From positions 434,001 through 498,000 of the forward strand of contig NZ_CP010868.1 in NCBI RefSeq assembly GCF_000875775.1: DNA of 64,000 nucleotides. The letters are read 5' to 3'. This document shows, one piece after another, positions 33,463 through 42,439 of the stretch. A program made the translations under genes and the position numbers. The stretch's first letter is position 1; each line of letters opens with the position of its first letter. The DNA comes from Nitrosopumilus piranensis. Its GTDB lineage: Archaea; Thermoproteota; Nitrososphaeria; Nitrososphaerales; Nitrosopumilaceae. A model generated the notes under the pieces. The model worked only from the letters and a program-made list of their open reading frames with translations. It had not been told where the DNA came from and did no database searches.

Positions 33463-34785
33463 TTGTTCCAAATTCAAGTAGAAGATCATATTGACAAAGT
33501 AGTCATGCCTGATAATCTAAAAGTTGGATTGATGGTTGCAGAACAACGTGAAAAATGTGCTTCTGGTGGATGTACTGGAGAATTCTATGGTCTTGGGTTT
33601 GGTCAATCACCTTTCCATGTTCCACCTGTCTTGGAGAATGCACTTTCAGAAAATTCTGACAAAGGTCATTATTCAGCTGCAGAAGGAATATTGAAATTGC
33701 GACAAGCAATTGCAGGATTTAATAAAAGACATTTTGATTTGGACGTTGATCCTGCAAGAATTGTTATTGGACCTGGAACTAAAGATATCATAAATACTCT
33801 GTTTGGAATAATAAAAGGAGGAGTTATCTTGCCTTCTCCATCATGGATTGGATACAGACCACAAATTCATCTTTTAAACAAACATTTTCACACTTTTTAT
33901 CTAAAACCAGAACATGATTACAAAATCAATTCTAAAGAATTTGAAGAGTTTGTATCTAAACTTTCTGGCAAACAACATACACTTGTACTGAATAATCCTC
34001 ACAACCCTACTGGTGCATTATACACAAAAGATGAGCTTGAGGAACTGGCTAATGTTTGTAGACGAAAAAATATTTTGGTATTGGCAGATGAAATCTATGC
34101 ACTTGATTCCTATGATGTATCAAAATTTACTAGCATGGCCAAAGTCTATCCTGAAGGAACTTTTGTTACAAATGGCCTCTCAAAGGATCGCTCAGCAGGA
34201 GGATATAGGCTTGGATCCTGCATTTTACCTATGACTTCTTGTAAAAAACTAGCTTCAGACTACAAAAAAGTGGCAGCAACAGTATACACCAATGTTTCAA
34301 CACCAATTCAGTATGCAGCGATAAAGGCATATGAGCAAAATGATGAGATTGAGGACTATATCTCAACTACAAGACAAATTCATCAAATTATGGGTGAATA
34401 TTTGTATCAACAATGGGATGCACTAGATGGAATCTCTACAACAAAACCTGAAGGTGCTTTTTATTTTTTTGCTGACTTTAACTCTCTTTCAGAAAATTTG
34501 AGGAAAAAAGGTGTTAATACGTCAAACCAACTTGCCGAATCATTACTGTCTTGCCCATTTCACATAGCAGTTGTTACTGGTGATGCATGTATGTTAAAGC
34601 CTGACAATTTTGGAGCAAGAGTTGCATTTGTTGATTATGATGGAAAAAAAACATTTGATGATTACAAAGATAAACCCCCACAAAATGATTCAGAGAAATT
34701 AGAGTTTGTAAAAAGAAATGCACCTCTGATGGTACGTTCAGTTGATTCGCTCAAACAATGGATCTCTTATATCAAAAGTGATTAA
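33463..34785 (+). CDS. PLP-dependent class I aminotransferase
   Basis: 440 residues from TTG. Seen: GHYSAAEGILKLRQAIAGF, IGPGTKDIINTLF, NNPHNPTGALYTK, LADEIYALDSYD, the lysine motif TNGLSKDRSAGGYRLG and a C-terminal VAFVDYDG. It is longer than typical AspC and the N-terminal motif CASGGCTG with two cysteines is unusual. Substrate not decided. The stop directly abuts the ATG of the NDH-2 fusion. Confidence 0.8.
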   Translation: MFQIQVEDHIDKVVMPDNLKVGLMVAEQREKCASGGCTGEFYGLGFGQSPFHVPPVLENALSENSDKGHYSAAEGILKLRQAIAGFNKRHFDLDVDPARIVIGPGTKDIINTLFGIIKGGVILPSPSWIGYRPQIHLLNKHFHTFYLKPEHDYKINSKEFEEFVSKLSGKQHTLVLNNPHNPTGALYTKDELEELANVCRRKNILVLADEIYALDSYDVSKFTSMAKVYPEGTFVTNGLSKDRSAGGYRLGSCILPMTSCKKLASDYKKVAATVYTNVSTPIQYAAIKAYEQNDEIEDYISTTRQIHQIMGEYLYQQWDALDGISTTKPEGAFYFFADFNSLSENLRKKGVNTSNQLAESLLSCPFHIAVVTGDACMLKPDNFGARVAFVDYDGKKTFDDYKDKPPQNDSEKLEFVKRNAPLMVRSVDSLKQWISYIKSD

Positions 34786-36714
34786 ATGAAATCAAAATCT
34801 TCTCCCACAGTTAATTTCTCACTTCGAAAAGAAGTCTTTTTTGTTTCAATTGGCTCTATTATTGGTGCATTTACAATGCATCTTCCAAGAATCTTTCTTG
34901 ATTTTATTGGAGATTCATCTTATGTTGTAACTTTAATTGTTTTAGCTCAAACAGTAGACTCTGCAGATCCCTTAGTAGGTTTTTTGTTACATATTTTTGT
35001 TGCAACAACTATTGGAATTATTACAGGAATTTTTTTGTACAAATTAATGAAGTTTAATATATCTAATGTTATACGAGGAATTATTTTTGGGTTAATTGCA
35101 GGTATTGTGGTGTTTGTAGTATTTGCAATTCCTGTATCTCAATTATTGCTTGGTCCAAACACTGTTGAAGTTTTATCTGAGATAAACCCCCAGATGTCTC
35201 TAGTTGATGCCATAAGAGAAGTTGAACAAAACTTTGTCTTTCAAATGATACATTCTCTTGTAATGCATCTTATTTGGGGCGTAACTTTGGGATTGATTTC
35301 TTCACTTTTTACGCGTAAAATGGGAGCAAATTATCTCTGCAGGATTTGCAATATTGAATTTTCAAAAATCAAGACATGGGAACATCATCAAGAACACGTT
35401 CATGACAATCCTTCAAAATCTACGAAGAAAATTCTCATTGTTGGTGGGGGGTATGCCGGAGTTGGTGTACTTAATAGAATCCAAAAACAATTCCAAGATA
35501 ATGTTGATGTGAGTATTAGTCTTGTTAGTGAATCCAATTTTTTCTTACATACTCCTATGTTGCCTGAGATGGCAACAGGAACCATAGAACCGCGGCATAT
35601 TGCTACTCCAATTAGAAAATTCTGTAAAAGAGCTCAATTCTATCATGCAAAAGTTGTTTCAGTTGATATTAACTCGAGAAAAGTAGTCATTCAAAGACAA
35701 GGTGATTCAAAACAAACAGAACTATCTTATGATTATTTGGTTTTAGCATCAGGCTCTAAGACAAACTTTTTTGGAAATCATAACGTTGAAAAAAACTCTT
35801 TGACAATTAAGAGTCTTGATGATGCCATAAAAATTAGAAATCATGTGATTAGTGTTTTAGAAACTGCAGATCAAGAATCTGATGAAACCATTAGACAGAA
35901 ACTTGTAACATTTGTAGTTGTTGGTGGTGGATTTTCTGGTGTTGAAACTGTAGGGGAACTAAATGAGTTTGTAAGAGAGTCTGTTGAAAAATACTATCGA
36001 AATATTTCAATTAGTTCAGTCAAAGTATTTTTGGTTTCATCAGGTAAAACCATTCTGCCTGAAATAGGGGATTTAGGGCAATATGCAAAGGATGCACTAG
36101 AAAAAGCTGAAGTCAAAATATACACCAATACACGATTAGATGATTTTGCAGATGAACTTGTAACTTTGAACAATGGAGAAAAAATTTCGTGCAGTACTAT
36201 GGTTTGGGCTGGAGGAAATAAAGTCGATGATGTAATTACAAATCTTGATACCGAACATCATAAATCAGGAAAACTTACTGTGACTCATCAATTAAAATTG
36301 AAAAATCATCCTAATGTCTTTGCCCTTGGAGATTGTGCTTATGTCTTAGATCCTAGAAGTCAGAAACCATATCCTCCAACTGCACAGCATGCAATAAGAC
36401 AAGCAAAGACTGTGGCAGAAAACCTTTCAAACAAAGTTAATGGAATTGGATTTCAATCTGATTTTGTTTATGATTCAAAGGGCTCTATGGCAAAAATTGG
36501 AAAAAAAGATGGGGTAGCATTGTTATTGGGACATGAACTTCGTGGTATGTTAGCTTGGTTTGTATGGAAACAGTACTATCTTTCCACCCTTCCTACTACT
36601 GAGAAAAAAATTAGAGTTGGATTGGACTGGTTCATAGACTTGTTCTTTCCAAGGGACATTACTAGACTTTCAAATATCTTTGAAGAGAAACCAATCGTTT
36701 CATCATCTAACTAA
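34786..36714 (+). CDS. NDH-2-like FAD oxidoreductase fused to membrane and zinc-finger domains
   Basis: 642 residues. Residues about 15-180 hold four to five membrane helices; CRICNIEFSKIKTWEHHQEH (185-204) plus His206 makes a C2H2-type zinc finger; from about 214 a type II NADH dehydrogenase follows: KKILIVGGGYAGVGVLNR (FAD), HTPMLPEMATGTIEPRH, VVVGGGFSGVETVGEL (NADH), VFALGDCAYV. It should oxidise NAD(P)H and reduce quinone. The fusion of these three parts is unusual. Follows the aminotransferase with no gap. Confidence 0.8.
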   Translation: MKSKSSPTVNFSLRKEVFFVSIGSIIGAFTMHLPRIFLDFIGDSSYVVTLIVLAQTVDSADPLVGFLLHIFVATTIGIITGIFLYKLMKFNISNVIRGIIFGLIAGIVVFVVFAIPVSQLLLGPNTVEVLSEINPQMSLVDAIREVEQNFVFQMIHSLVMHLIWGVTLGLISSLFTRKMGANYLCRICNIEFSKIKTWEHHQEHVHDNPSKSTKKILIVGGGYAGVGVLNRIQKQFQDNVDVSISLVSESNFFLHTPMLPEMATGTIEPRHIATPIRKFCKRAQFYHAKVVSVDINSRKVVIQRQGDSKQTELSYDYLVLASGSKTNFFGNHNVEKNSLTIKSLDDAIKIRNHVISVLETADQESDETIRQKLVTFVVVGGGFSGVETVGELNEFVRESVEKYYRNISISSVKVFLVSSGKTILPEIGDLGQYAKDALEKAEVKIYTNTRLDDFADELVTLNNGEKISCSTMVWAGGNKVDDVITNLDTEHHKSGKLTVTHQLKLKNHPNVFALGDCAYVLDPRSQKPYPPTAQHAIRQAKTVAENLSNKVNGIGFQSDFVYDSKGSMAKIGKKDGVALLLGHELRGMLAWFVWKQYYLSTLPTTEKKIRVGLDWFIDLFFPRDITRLSNIFEEKPIVSSSN

Positions 36715-36767
36715 ATTACATTCTAGTTGAATCTAATAATAACTTGATTTTATTACACTAATGTAGT

Positions 36768-36950
36768 ATGGCAGGAGCTGCAGTTACTGACTTTTTACCA
36801 TTTCTACCATTTGTTATTTCGGGAATTGGTCTTGCAATAGCAATATTACTAATTGCAGATTCTGTTTTTGTTTTCCAAAAAATATCTCATGGTCATATTA
36901 TGGATAGCTTGCTCAAAGATGATGAATCTTTTGAATCTGATCAGAAATAA
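36768..36950 (+). CDS. Small single-helix membrane protein
   Basis: 60 residues: one long hydrophobic helix (FLPFVISGIGLAIAILLIAD) and an acidic C-terminus (DDESFESDQK). It lies 53 nt after the NDH-2 fusion and could be an accessory subunit. No family recognised. Confidence 0.5.
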   Translation: MAGAAVTDFLPFLPFVISGIGLAIAILLIADSVFVFQKISHGHIMDSLLKDDESFESDQK

Positions 36951-37047
36951 AAAAGAATTAGTTTACTAAATTACTAAAACTGTCTCATCTTGCTAATATT
37001 CATAATTTGGAGAATCATTAATATGCAAAATATAAAAATTTGTTATA

Positions 37048-37518
37048 TTGACTGATGCAATTCCACAAGGATTTTCTTCTGTAACGCCTCATTTGGTGAT
37101 TAAAGATTGTGAAAATGCACTAGAGTTTTACAAAAAAGCATTTAGTGCTCTAGAGATTTATCGAAGTAAGATGCCTGATGGTAGAATAATGCATGCAATG
37201 ATTCAGATTGGAAATTCTTTTGTCATGATGGCAGACGAATTTCCTGACATGGGTGCAGTTGGTCCTAACACCTTGGGTGGAACTTCTACTGCATTGCATA
37301 TTTACACTGAAGATGCAGACAAGCTATTCAAACAAGCAATTGATGCAGGAGCGATTCAAATTATGCCACTTGCAGACATGTTTTGGGGCGATAGGTATGG
37401 TCAGATACAGGATCCATATGGACATCGTTGGGCTATTGCCACACACACTAGAGATGTTTCTCCTGAAGAGATGGAAAAGACTGCAAAAGAAATATTTTCA
37501 AAAAGTGATTTCTGCTAA
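37048..37518 (+). CDS. VOC-family (PhnB/glyoxalase-like) protein
   Basis: 156 residues from TTG. TPHLVIKDCENALEFYKKAF and the C-terminal WGDRYGQIQDPYGHRWAIAT are the PhnB-type VOC pattern with metal-site His and Glu replaced in part. Members bind divalent metals and act on small molecules, or are non-catalytic. Single gene, with a TATA-like sequence upstream. Confidence 0.82.
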   Translation: MTDAIPQGFSSVTPHLVIKDCENALEFYKKAFSALEIYRSKMPDGRIMHAMIQIGNSFVMMADEFPDMGAVGPNTLGGTSTALHIYTEDADKLFKQAIDAGAIQIMPLADMFWGDRYGQIQDPYGHRWAIATHTRDVSPEEMEKTAKEIFSKSDFC

Positions 37519-37574
37519 TTCTAATTTTATATAATCACGTTCCAAAATTCAAAAACGATGATTGTACAATTAAG

Positions 37575-38054
37575 CTAAATTTTGTCTGCAAATAAAAGAA
37601 AATATGATTGTTTTACAACATACATATTATCAATATCAGATGTTATGGTTCTTAGTTTGTACAACATATCACTTAGCGTTATGTTGTTATTTTGATATTC
37701 AGAAATCAGATGTTCAATTGTCTTTTGCTCAGATTTTGGTATTTTTTTATTAAAATGACCATACATCCTTCGCAATACATTTGCATGTCTAGAGCGAGTT
37801 GGTGTTTTGGATAAAATATTCTTTAGATGTTTCTCATAACTGTCAAGCACGTCTTTAGTTTGTAATTTCTCTTGGTTTGCTACAATTTTTCCTAATTTGT
37901 TTAATTCTATCTGGCTGCAAGCCATGAAAAGAAATTTGTTAAAAGTATGAAATTTCACTAGTTTGTTCATAGAAGGATTAGTTTTGACATCTTCAAATCT
38001 TTCTAGTACGTAGTTTCTAATATCTGCAAATTTTAATGAATCTTGACTCAACAT
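37575..38054 (-). CDS. DUF1722 (YbgA-like) protein
   Basis: 159 residues. The YbgA pattern is clear: LVKFHTFNKFLFMACSQIEL, YEKHLKNILSKTPTRSRHAN, VLRRMYGHFNKKI and a C-terminal MYVVKQSYFLLF. In bacteria the domain is often fused to DUF523 and near photolyases; here it stands alone. Its start overlaps the YnfA-like stop by 1 nt. Function unknown. Confidence 0.8.
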   Translation of the reverse strand: MLSQDSLKFADIRNYVLERFEDVKTNPSMNKLVKFHTFNKFLFMACSQIELNKLGKIVANQEKLQTKDVLDSYEKHLKNILSKTPTRSRHANVLRRMYGHFNKKIPKSEQKTIEHLISEYQNNNITLSDMLYKLRTITSDIDNMYVVKQSYFLLFADKI

Positions 38055-38347
38055 TAAAAAAATTTCTTAGCAGTATTTGAAGAATTTTGATATTTTTTTC
38101 TAGTGCTAATTGAACTTTGAACCAATATTTTTACCCAAAAATGATTCAAGACTTTACCAAAATCTGCAGGTTGTAGAGTCATTACAATTCCATAAGAAAA
38201 CAAAACCAATCCTCCAATCAAACCCAAAACTTTTCCTTTATGATCACGAAGCCATTTCCATACTAGATATCCTCCACCAATCTCACAAAGTCCAGCTAGA
38301 AAGAATAACATAACTGAAGTGAAAAAATTCTTTGGTTGTTCATTCAT
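38054..38347 (-). CDS. YnfA/UPF0060-like membrane protein, altered C-terminus
   Basis: 97 residues. The first 65 match Ynf[21 protein letters not shown], then [20 protein letters not shown] and FGKV. The rest ([20 protein letters not shown]...) is polar and basic and lacks the last one or two helices of the usual 105-110 residue family. Probably a frameshift or truncation near 38155. Whether it still works is doubtful. Confidence 0.65.
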   Translation of the reverse strand: MNEQPKNFFTSVMLFFLAGLCEIGGGYLVWKWLRDHKGKVLGLIGGLVLFSYGIVMTLQPADFGKVLNHFWVKILVQSSISTRKKYQNSSNTAKKFF

Positions 38348-38392
38348 TGATACCCAAATGGAAAGTATCTTTGTGTAAAAAGGGTTTTAATT

Positions 38393-39826
38393 ATGAAAAG
38401 TTTGTCAGAACATATGAATCGGATTTTTCTTTTTCTTTTTTTAGTATTGTGTACTGATTTAATCTCTTCTACGGCACTAGGAGATATAGACTCTCCAAGA
38501 AAACAAATGGCAAATGGAGTGTCTGCAGAAGATGTAAAATGTAAAAATGAACTACAGTTAATGATCAGAAGCAATGGAGATGCAATATGTGCAAAATTAT
38601 CCTCTGTAGAAAAATGGATTAACTCACAAAGGGCAGAAATTGTAGATTCTGTTCTTAGAGATTCAGAAAATGACACTGGTGATTCATTAGATGAAGTCCA
38701 AATAGACACAGACATTTCTCCTGAAAAAATCTTAGTGCAATCTGCACGTGATACATATGTTTTAGGTGCTACAATGGCTTTTACAGGTGAATCTAAGCCA
38801 AACACAAGTCTTGAAGTGGAACTAGAAGATTCTGATGGGAATAAAGTTTACACAGACATTTTAGAGATTGATGATTCTGGTCTAGTGCATTTTGAAATAA
38901 AAACCGATAATTCTTTTACTCAAGGAACATACTTTTTGATTTTAAAACAAGGAAATGACTCTGAAATAGTACCTGTCCAAATTGGAGAATCAACAGGAGA
39001 AATTGCAGCTGTTATTGAAAAATTCCACTTTGATTATGACTCTAAAGCCTCAATTGAAATTTTTGGACCCATTTCCGAAAATATCTCATTGACAGTTTTT
39101 GACTCACGTGATGATGTACGTTCTGAGGATACCGTACTGCTCGACAAAACAGGACATGCTGAATATTTACTAGATCTTTCAGGTTACAAAAAAGGAAATT
39201 ACTATTTGGTACTGAATCATGCTTCTGAAGAAACAATTGAGGAATTTACCGTAGGATTGAGTATAGGAACTGCTCCTATTGAAATTCAAGTGGATGACAA
39301 TTATTACAAAATTGGAGAGACAGTTATTCTTATTGGAGAGTCTTCAGATAATACCCAGATTTTAATAGAATTGGTTGATCCTACTGGAGAAGTCATTGAT
39401 AAAATTGAATATTATACTGATAATGATGGGAAATTCATATATCCATTAGAGCTTTCTCTTGGAAAACAGAGTGGATTCTGGACAGTTAAGGTTAGCAATG
39501 GTGAAAGAATTTCTGAAATAACCTTTGAGGTAAAAGGAGAAGAAAAAATCCTAACAGTACAACTAGATAAAGAAGAGCCATATCTGCAAGGAGAGTTTGT
39601 AACCATTTCAGGAACAGGTATAGATTTAGAATCTCAAGCTATAATTCAGATAATGTCTGCTGAGAAATCTTTTGAATTATTTCCTGAGGTAACAAAGGAT
39701 GGTGCTTTTTCTGAAGTATGGCAGATTCCAGAAAACTTGGCACCTGGAATCTATACTGTATTAGTTAATGATGGTATAGATGATGTCACAACCACATTTC
39801 AAGTCATATACAAAACTGAATCATAA
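38393..39826 (+). CDS. Large secreted protein with Ig-like repeats
   Basis: 477 residues with signal sequence (IFLFLFLVLCTDLISSTALG; true start may be ATG 38414). A mature N-terminal module SPRKQMANGVSAEDVKCKNE, then a second Cys in GDAICAKL, is followed by four strand-rich repeats of about 90 residues (YVLGATMAFTGES, YKIGETVILIGES, YLQGEFVTISGTG). The repeats look like Ig/macroglobulin-type beta sandwiches. Probably a surface or adhesion protein. Confidence 0.7.
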   Translation: MKSLSEHMNRIFLFLFLVLCTDLISSTALGDIDSPRKQMANGVSAEDVKCKNELQLMIRSNGDAICAKLSSVEKWINSQRAEIVDSVLRDSENDTGDSLDEVQIDTDISPEKILVQSARDTYVLGATMAFTGESKPNTSLEVELEDSDGNKVYTDILEIDDSGLVHFEIKTDNSFTQGTYFLILKQGNDSEIVPVQIGESTGEIAAVIEKFHFDYDSKASIEIFGPISENISLTVFDSRDDVRSEDTVLLDKTGHAEYLLDLSGYKKGNYYLVLNHASEETIEEFTVGLSIGTAPIEIQVDDNYYKIGETVILIGESSDNTQILIELVDPTGEVIDKIEYYTDNDGKFIYPLELSLGKQSGFWTVKVSNGERISEITFEVKGEEKILTVQLDKEEPYLQGEFVTISGTGIDLESQAIIQIMSAEKSFELFPEVTKDGAFSEVWQIPENLAPGIYTVLVNDGIDDVTTTFQVIYKTES

Positions 39827-39904
39827 AATTTGAATTCAGATAATACTTGAAAATATTCAAAATGAAATAGACTTTACACTATAATTAATTAAAAAATAGT
39901 GAGG

Positions 39905-40792
39905 TTAATCCTCTCTAGGAAGTTTTCCATTCTCATCAAACAGATTTTGGACATCTGATGTAGAGTTACCGTATTTTACACTTAGATTCTTGTTTACGTC
40001 CATGATCTCTTTCTGTGTTACAGCAGCTTCCTGCTGAAAGATTTTCATGGCCTCAAATGAGGATTTTCCGTCTCTAAGTGCCTCTTCTTTGGCCTCATGT
40101 GCCTGCTGAGAAATCTTTTCTGTAAACAAGAATTGTTGCCAGAATATTCCTCTAAATGAACTGTCTACTTCCTGTATGAATCTGTAGAAAACATTTCTAG
40201 GGCTATTGACTTCATTTCGCTTTTCATCTTCTTTCAAGTCATTTCGCAGATTTTCTTGAGCAAGTCTTCTTTTCTCATCAATTTTGTGATTATCTTTGAT
40301 GATTGTTTCTCTCTTTACTTCGTCATTCTTTTGTTTTTCAAGCTCTTGTATCATTTTTGAAAACGGATCCAATTCTATTTTTTTATCAGTTGTTTTTGGA
40401 GTTTTTATCACTGGTTCCTGAATTTTCTTTGCTTTGCTTTCTATTACTTGGTATGTCATTTCTGCGTTTGTGAATTTATTGTCTTTTTTTGCATAAACTG
40501 TTATGTCGTGTTCCCCAATCTCCAGAGGTGCAGGAGATGTTGCTGAAAACTGTCCTGTGGAATTGGTTAAAGTTTTTACAATCCCTGAGGGAAAGTACAC
40601 ATGAATTACAACCTCAGAAACAGGTTTTTCATACAGTGTTATTGTTTCTCCTTCAATTACTGAATATTCTCCTTCTTCATACTCTGATGAACTACTGACA
40701 GTAAGCATGTAATCTTCTACTGCCCATGCTGGATTTACCAGAAAAAATCCCATCATACATGATAATATTACTATCGAAGTTATTTTGTACAT
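39905..40792 (-). CDS. Secreted protein with beta domain and charged helical region
   Basis: 295 residues: signal peptide (IVILSCMMGFFLVNPAWA), one Ig-like domain (30-115: EGETITLYEKPVSEVVIHVY), then a highly charged coiled-coil-prone region (140-200) and a helical C-terminus. No catalytic motif. Converges with the Ig-repeat gene; 78 nt of AT-rich DNA separates their stops. Confidence 0.65.
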   Translation of the reverse strand: MYKITSIVILSCMMGFFLVNPAWAVEDYMLTVSSSSEYEEGEYSVIEGETITLYEKPVSEVVIHVYFPSGIVKTLTNSTGQFSATSPAPLEIGEHDITVYAKKDNKFTNAEMTYQVIESKAKKIQEPVIKTPKTTDKKIELDPFSKMIQELEKQKNDEVKRETIIKDNHKIDEKRRLAQENLRNDLKEDEKRNEVNSPRNVFYRFIQEVDSSFRGIFWQQFLFTEKISQQAHEAKEEALRDGKSSFEAMKIFQQEAAVTQKEIMDVNKNLSVKYGNSTSDVQNLFDENGKLPRED

Positions 40793-40950
40793 GAAATTGA
40801 TTTAAGAAAAATAAAGTTAATTCACATTATTCAAAAAAATGATCATTTGATTTGAAATTTCTAGAGTCGGATCGAAGGTTGTACTAAAAAATAAAAAATA
40901 GGTAATTTTTTTGTAAAGTTAATTTGAAATAAAATCAATTAGGCATAATT

Positions 40951-40972
40951 AAGTTCAATCTTGTATCATAAA
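40951..40972 (+). promoter_or_regulatory. Shared promoter motif, copy 1
   Basis: AAGTTCAATCTTGTATCATA is found here, at 42387 and at 44003, with a shorter relative at 42250. A TATA-like TTCTAAATAC follows at once. It may control the small zinc-ribbon gene at 41067. Confidence 0.6.
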
Positions 40973-41066
40973 ATTCTAAATACATATTTTTGTTGATACA
41001 TTATTGAGAATCAAAACTGATACTTTTGAATTAATTTTCATAATTAATTCATAACCTGAATTTTGT

Positions 41067-41270
41067 TTGAGAAAAATGGCTTTTATGTGTAATAACAAAT
41101 GTGGGAATTTTAAACTCGATGGGGATTCAAACAAACTAAGCTATGAAAATGGCTTCAAATGGTGTTCTTGTTGCTGTATTTTTTTAAGAGTCAAAGGATT
41201 TCGATGCCCTTGTTGCAATATTGCACTTAGACTGAGTCCAAAAATTAAGACAAAGCAACATGGTTTCTAA
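41067..41270 (+). CDS. Double zinc-ribbon small protein
   Basis: 67 residues from TTG (or ATG 41076). Cysteine groups MCNNKCGNF, WCSCCCIFLRVKGFRCPCCN and a basic LRLSPKIKTK tail match the family of 50569-50781 and the broken gene at 27953: C-x3-C, then C-x2-C, then RCPCC-x3-LR. Possibly a nucleic-acid-binding or regulator-partner protein. Overlaps the convergent membrane gene by 4 nt. Confidence 0.65.
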   Translation: MRKMAFMCNNKCGNFKLDGDSNKLSYENGFKWCSCCCIFLRVKGFRCPCCNIALRLSPKIKTKQHGF

Positions 41271-41638
41271 GCTTGGTTTTTCTTTTTTCTCATAATTCCA
41301 AAAAAGAAACTAATCAGAATAAACATCATGATGATTGACAAAAACAAGTCAAAAGAGTCATCATCAAATGTGAATAATTCTTGTAACGCTTCTGTTCCCA
41401 AATAAATTGTAAATAATGAAAAAGCTAGTGCAATATACTTTAATTGAGAAACTCCTGTTTTCCTATATGCCGAAACTGCCATGATTGTTAGAAATATGGA
41501 TAATCCTGCAATAGCTATAGTCACAGAACCTGCAATGATGTCATCTTGTGTAACAATATCTTCTGGATCATCAAATGGATTAAGGTAGTCAAGCTGTAGA
41601 AAAATATCTGATATTACTAGTAGATATGATTCTAACAT
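41267..41638 (-). CDS. Membrane protein paired with wHTH regulator
   Basis: 123 residues with four helices (about 35-60, 65-85 and a C-terminal pair) and an acidic loop (NPFDDPEDIVTQDD). It follows the tandem winged-helix gene by 12 nt. Such regulator plus small membrane protein pairs are common in archaea and may sense a membrane signal. Family not identified. Confidence 0.55.
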   Translation of the reverse strand: MLESYLLVISDIFLQLDYLNPFDDPEDIVTQDDIIAGSVTIAIAGLSIFLTIMAVSAYRKTGVSQLKYIALAFSLFTIYLGTEALQELFTFDDDSFDLFLSIIMMFILISFFFGIMRKKKNQA

Positions 41639-41650
41639 TCCAGATCTATG

Positions 41651-42166
41651 TTATTTCTGTTCAAATGCTGAAAAGACATCTACCATGTTGTTAATTATAG
41701 AGTTCCATGTAGTTGATTTGCATTTTCTAAGATTCTCTAATACATTTTCTCTGTTGACAAGACGGTATAACGTGTATTTGCCAGAATATTCTGACTCTAC
41801 AATATTTAATTCCAATAATCTTTTCATGTGCCAACTAACAGTTGAAGATGATAATTCGATTCTTTTTGCTATATCTTGATGTGTGGATGGTTCATGTTGG
41901 AGCAAATACAAGATAATACTTCGTGGAGATTCTAAATTAAACACAGAAAGCACTTTATCATCAGATTCACTAATATGGTAATAATTTTTGTAAAACTTTG
42001 TTTTGACTGATTTTATTTTTCCTTCTTTCTCAAGAATGTTGAGATGGTATTGAATTGTACCCATTGAGAATCCCAAATTATTCTTAATCTTTCTTAGGTG
42101 GGAACTAGGATTGTTAATTATAAACTCTAAGATTTTTTCTTGTGGTGATTCTAGCATTTCTGGCAT
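41651..42166 (-). CDS. Tandem winged-helix transcription regulator
   Basis: 171 residues with two winged helices: ILEFIINNPSSHLRKIKNNL, GFSMGTIQYHLNILEKEGKI, and then ILYLLQHEPSTHQDIAKRIE, LSSSTVSWHMKRLLELNIVE. Both recognition helices carry the ArsR/MarR-like pattern. It sits among the sites of the AAGTTCAATC motif (copies at 40951, 42250, 42387, 44003) and is a candidate to bind them. Confidence 0.8.
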   Translation of the reverse strand: MPEMLESPQEKILEFIINNPSSHLRKIKNNLGFSMGTIQYHLNILEKEGKIKSVKTKFYKNYYHISESDDKVLSVFNLESPRSIILYLLQHEPSTHQDIAKRIELSSSTVSWHMKRLLELNIVESEYSGKYTLYRLVNRENVLENLRKCKSTTWNSIINNMVDVFSAFEQK

Positions 42167-42249
42167 GTTGTCACTTGCTAAATCAAGAATTTAACCTATT
42201 CTACAAATAATTACAGTTTTTTAATAAATTTTGTTTTCTCAGATCTAGA

Positions 42250-42260
42250 CTTGTATCATA
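42250..42260 (+). promoter_or_regulatory. Short form of shared promoter motif
   Basis: CTTGTATCATA matches the core of the 20-nt motif found at 40951, 42387 and 44003. It lies 84 nt before the start of the regulator at 41651-42166, on the opposite strand, so it could take part in autoregulation. Confidence 0.35.
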
Positions 42261-42386
42261 GAATGTTTTAGGCAGTAACTAGAAACATAATTGGCAGGTG
42301 ATTTTTTCTTTACTGTTCGGCTGCTAGGTTCATCTAATTCCTGCCTATTTTTTAGATTGTTATGAAAAACTACCCTAATTTTTTTC

Positions 42387-42408
42387 AAGTTCAATCTTGT
42401 ATCATAAA
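42387..42408 (+). promoter_or_regulatory. Shared promoter motif, copy 2
   Basis: Identical over AAGTTCAATCTTGTATCATA to copies 1 and 3. A TATA-like AAGTATATTC follows, and the TTG start of the large secreted protein is 32 nt further on. The order motif, TATA, leaderless start supports a regulator site. Confidence 0.65.
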
Positions 42409-42439
42409 CCAAGTATATTCAAATCTCAAAAAAAAATAA

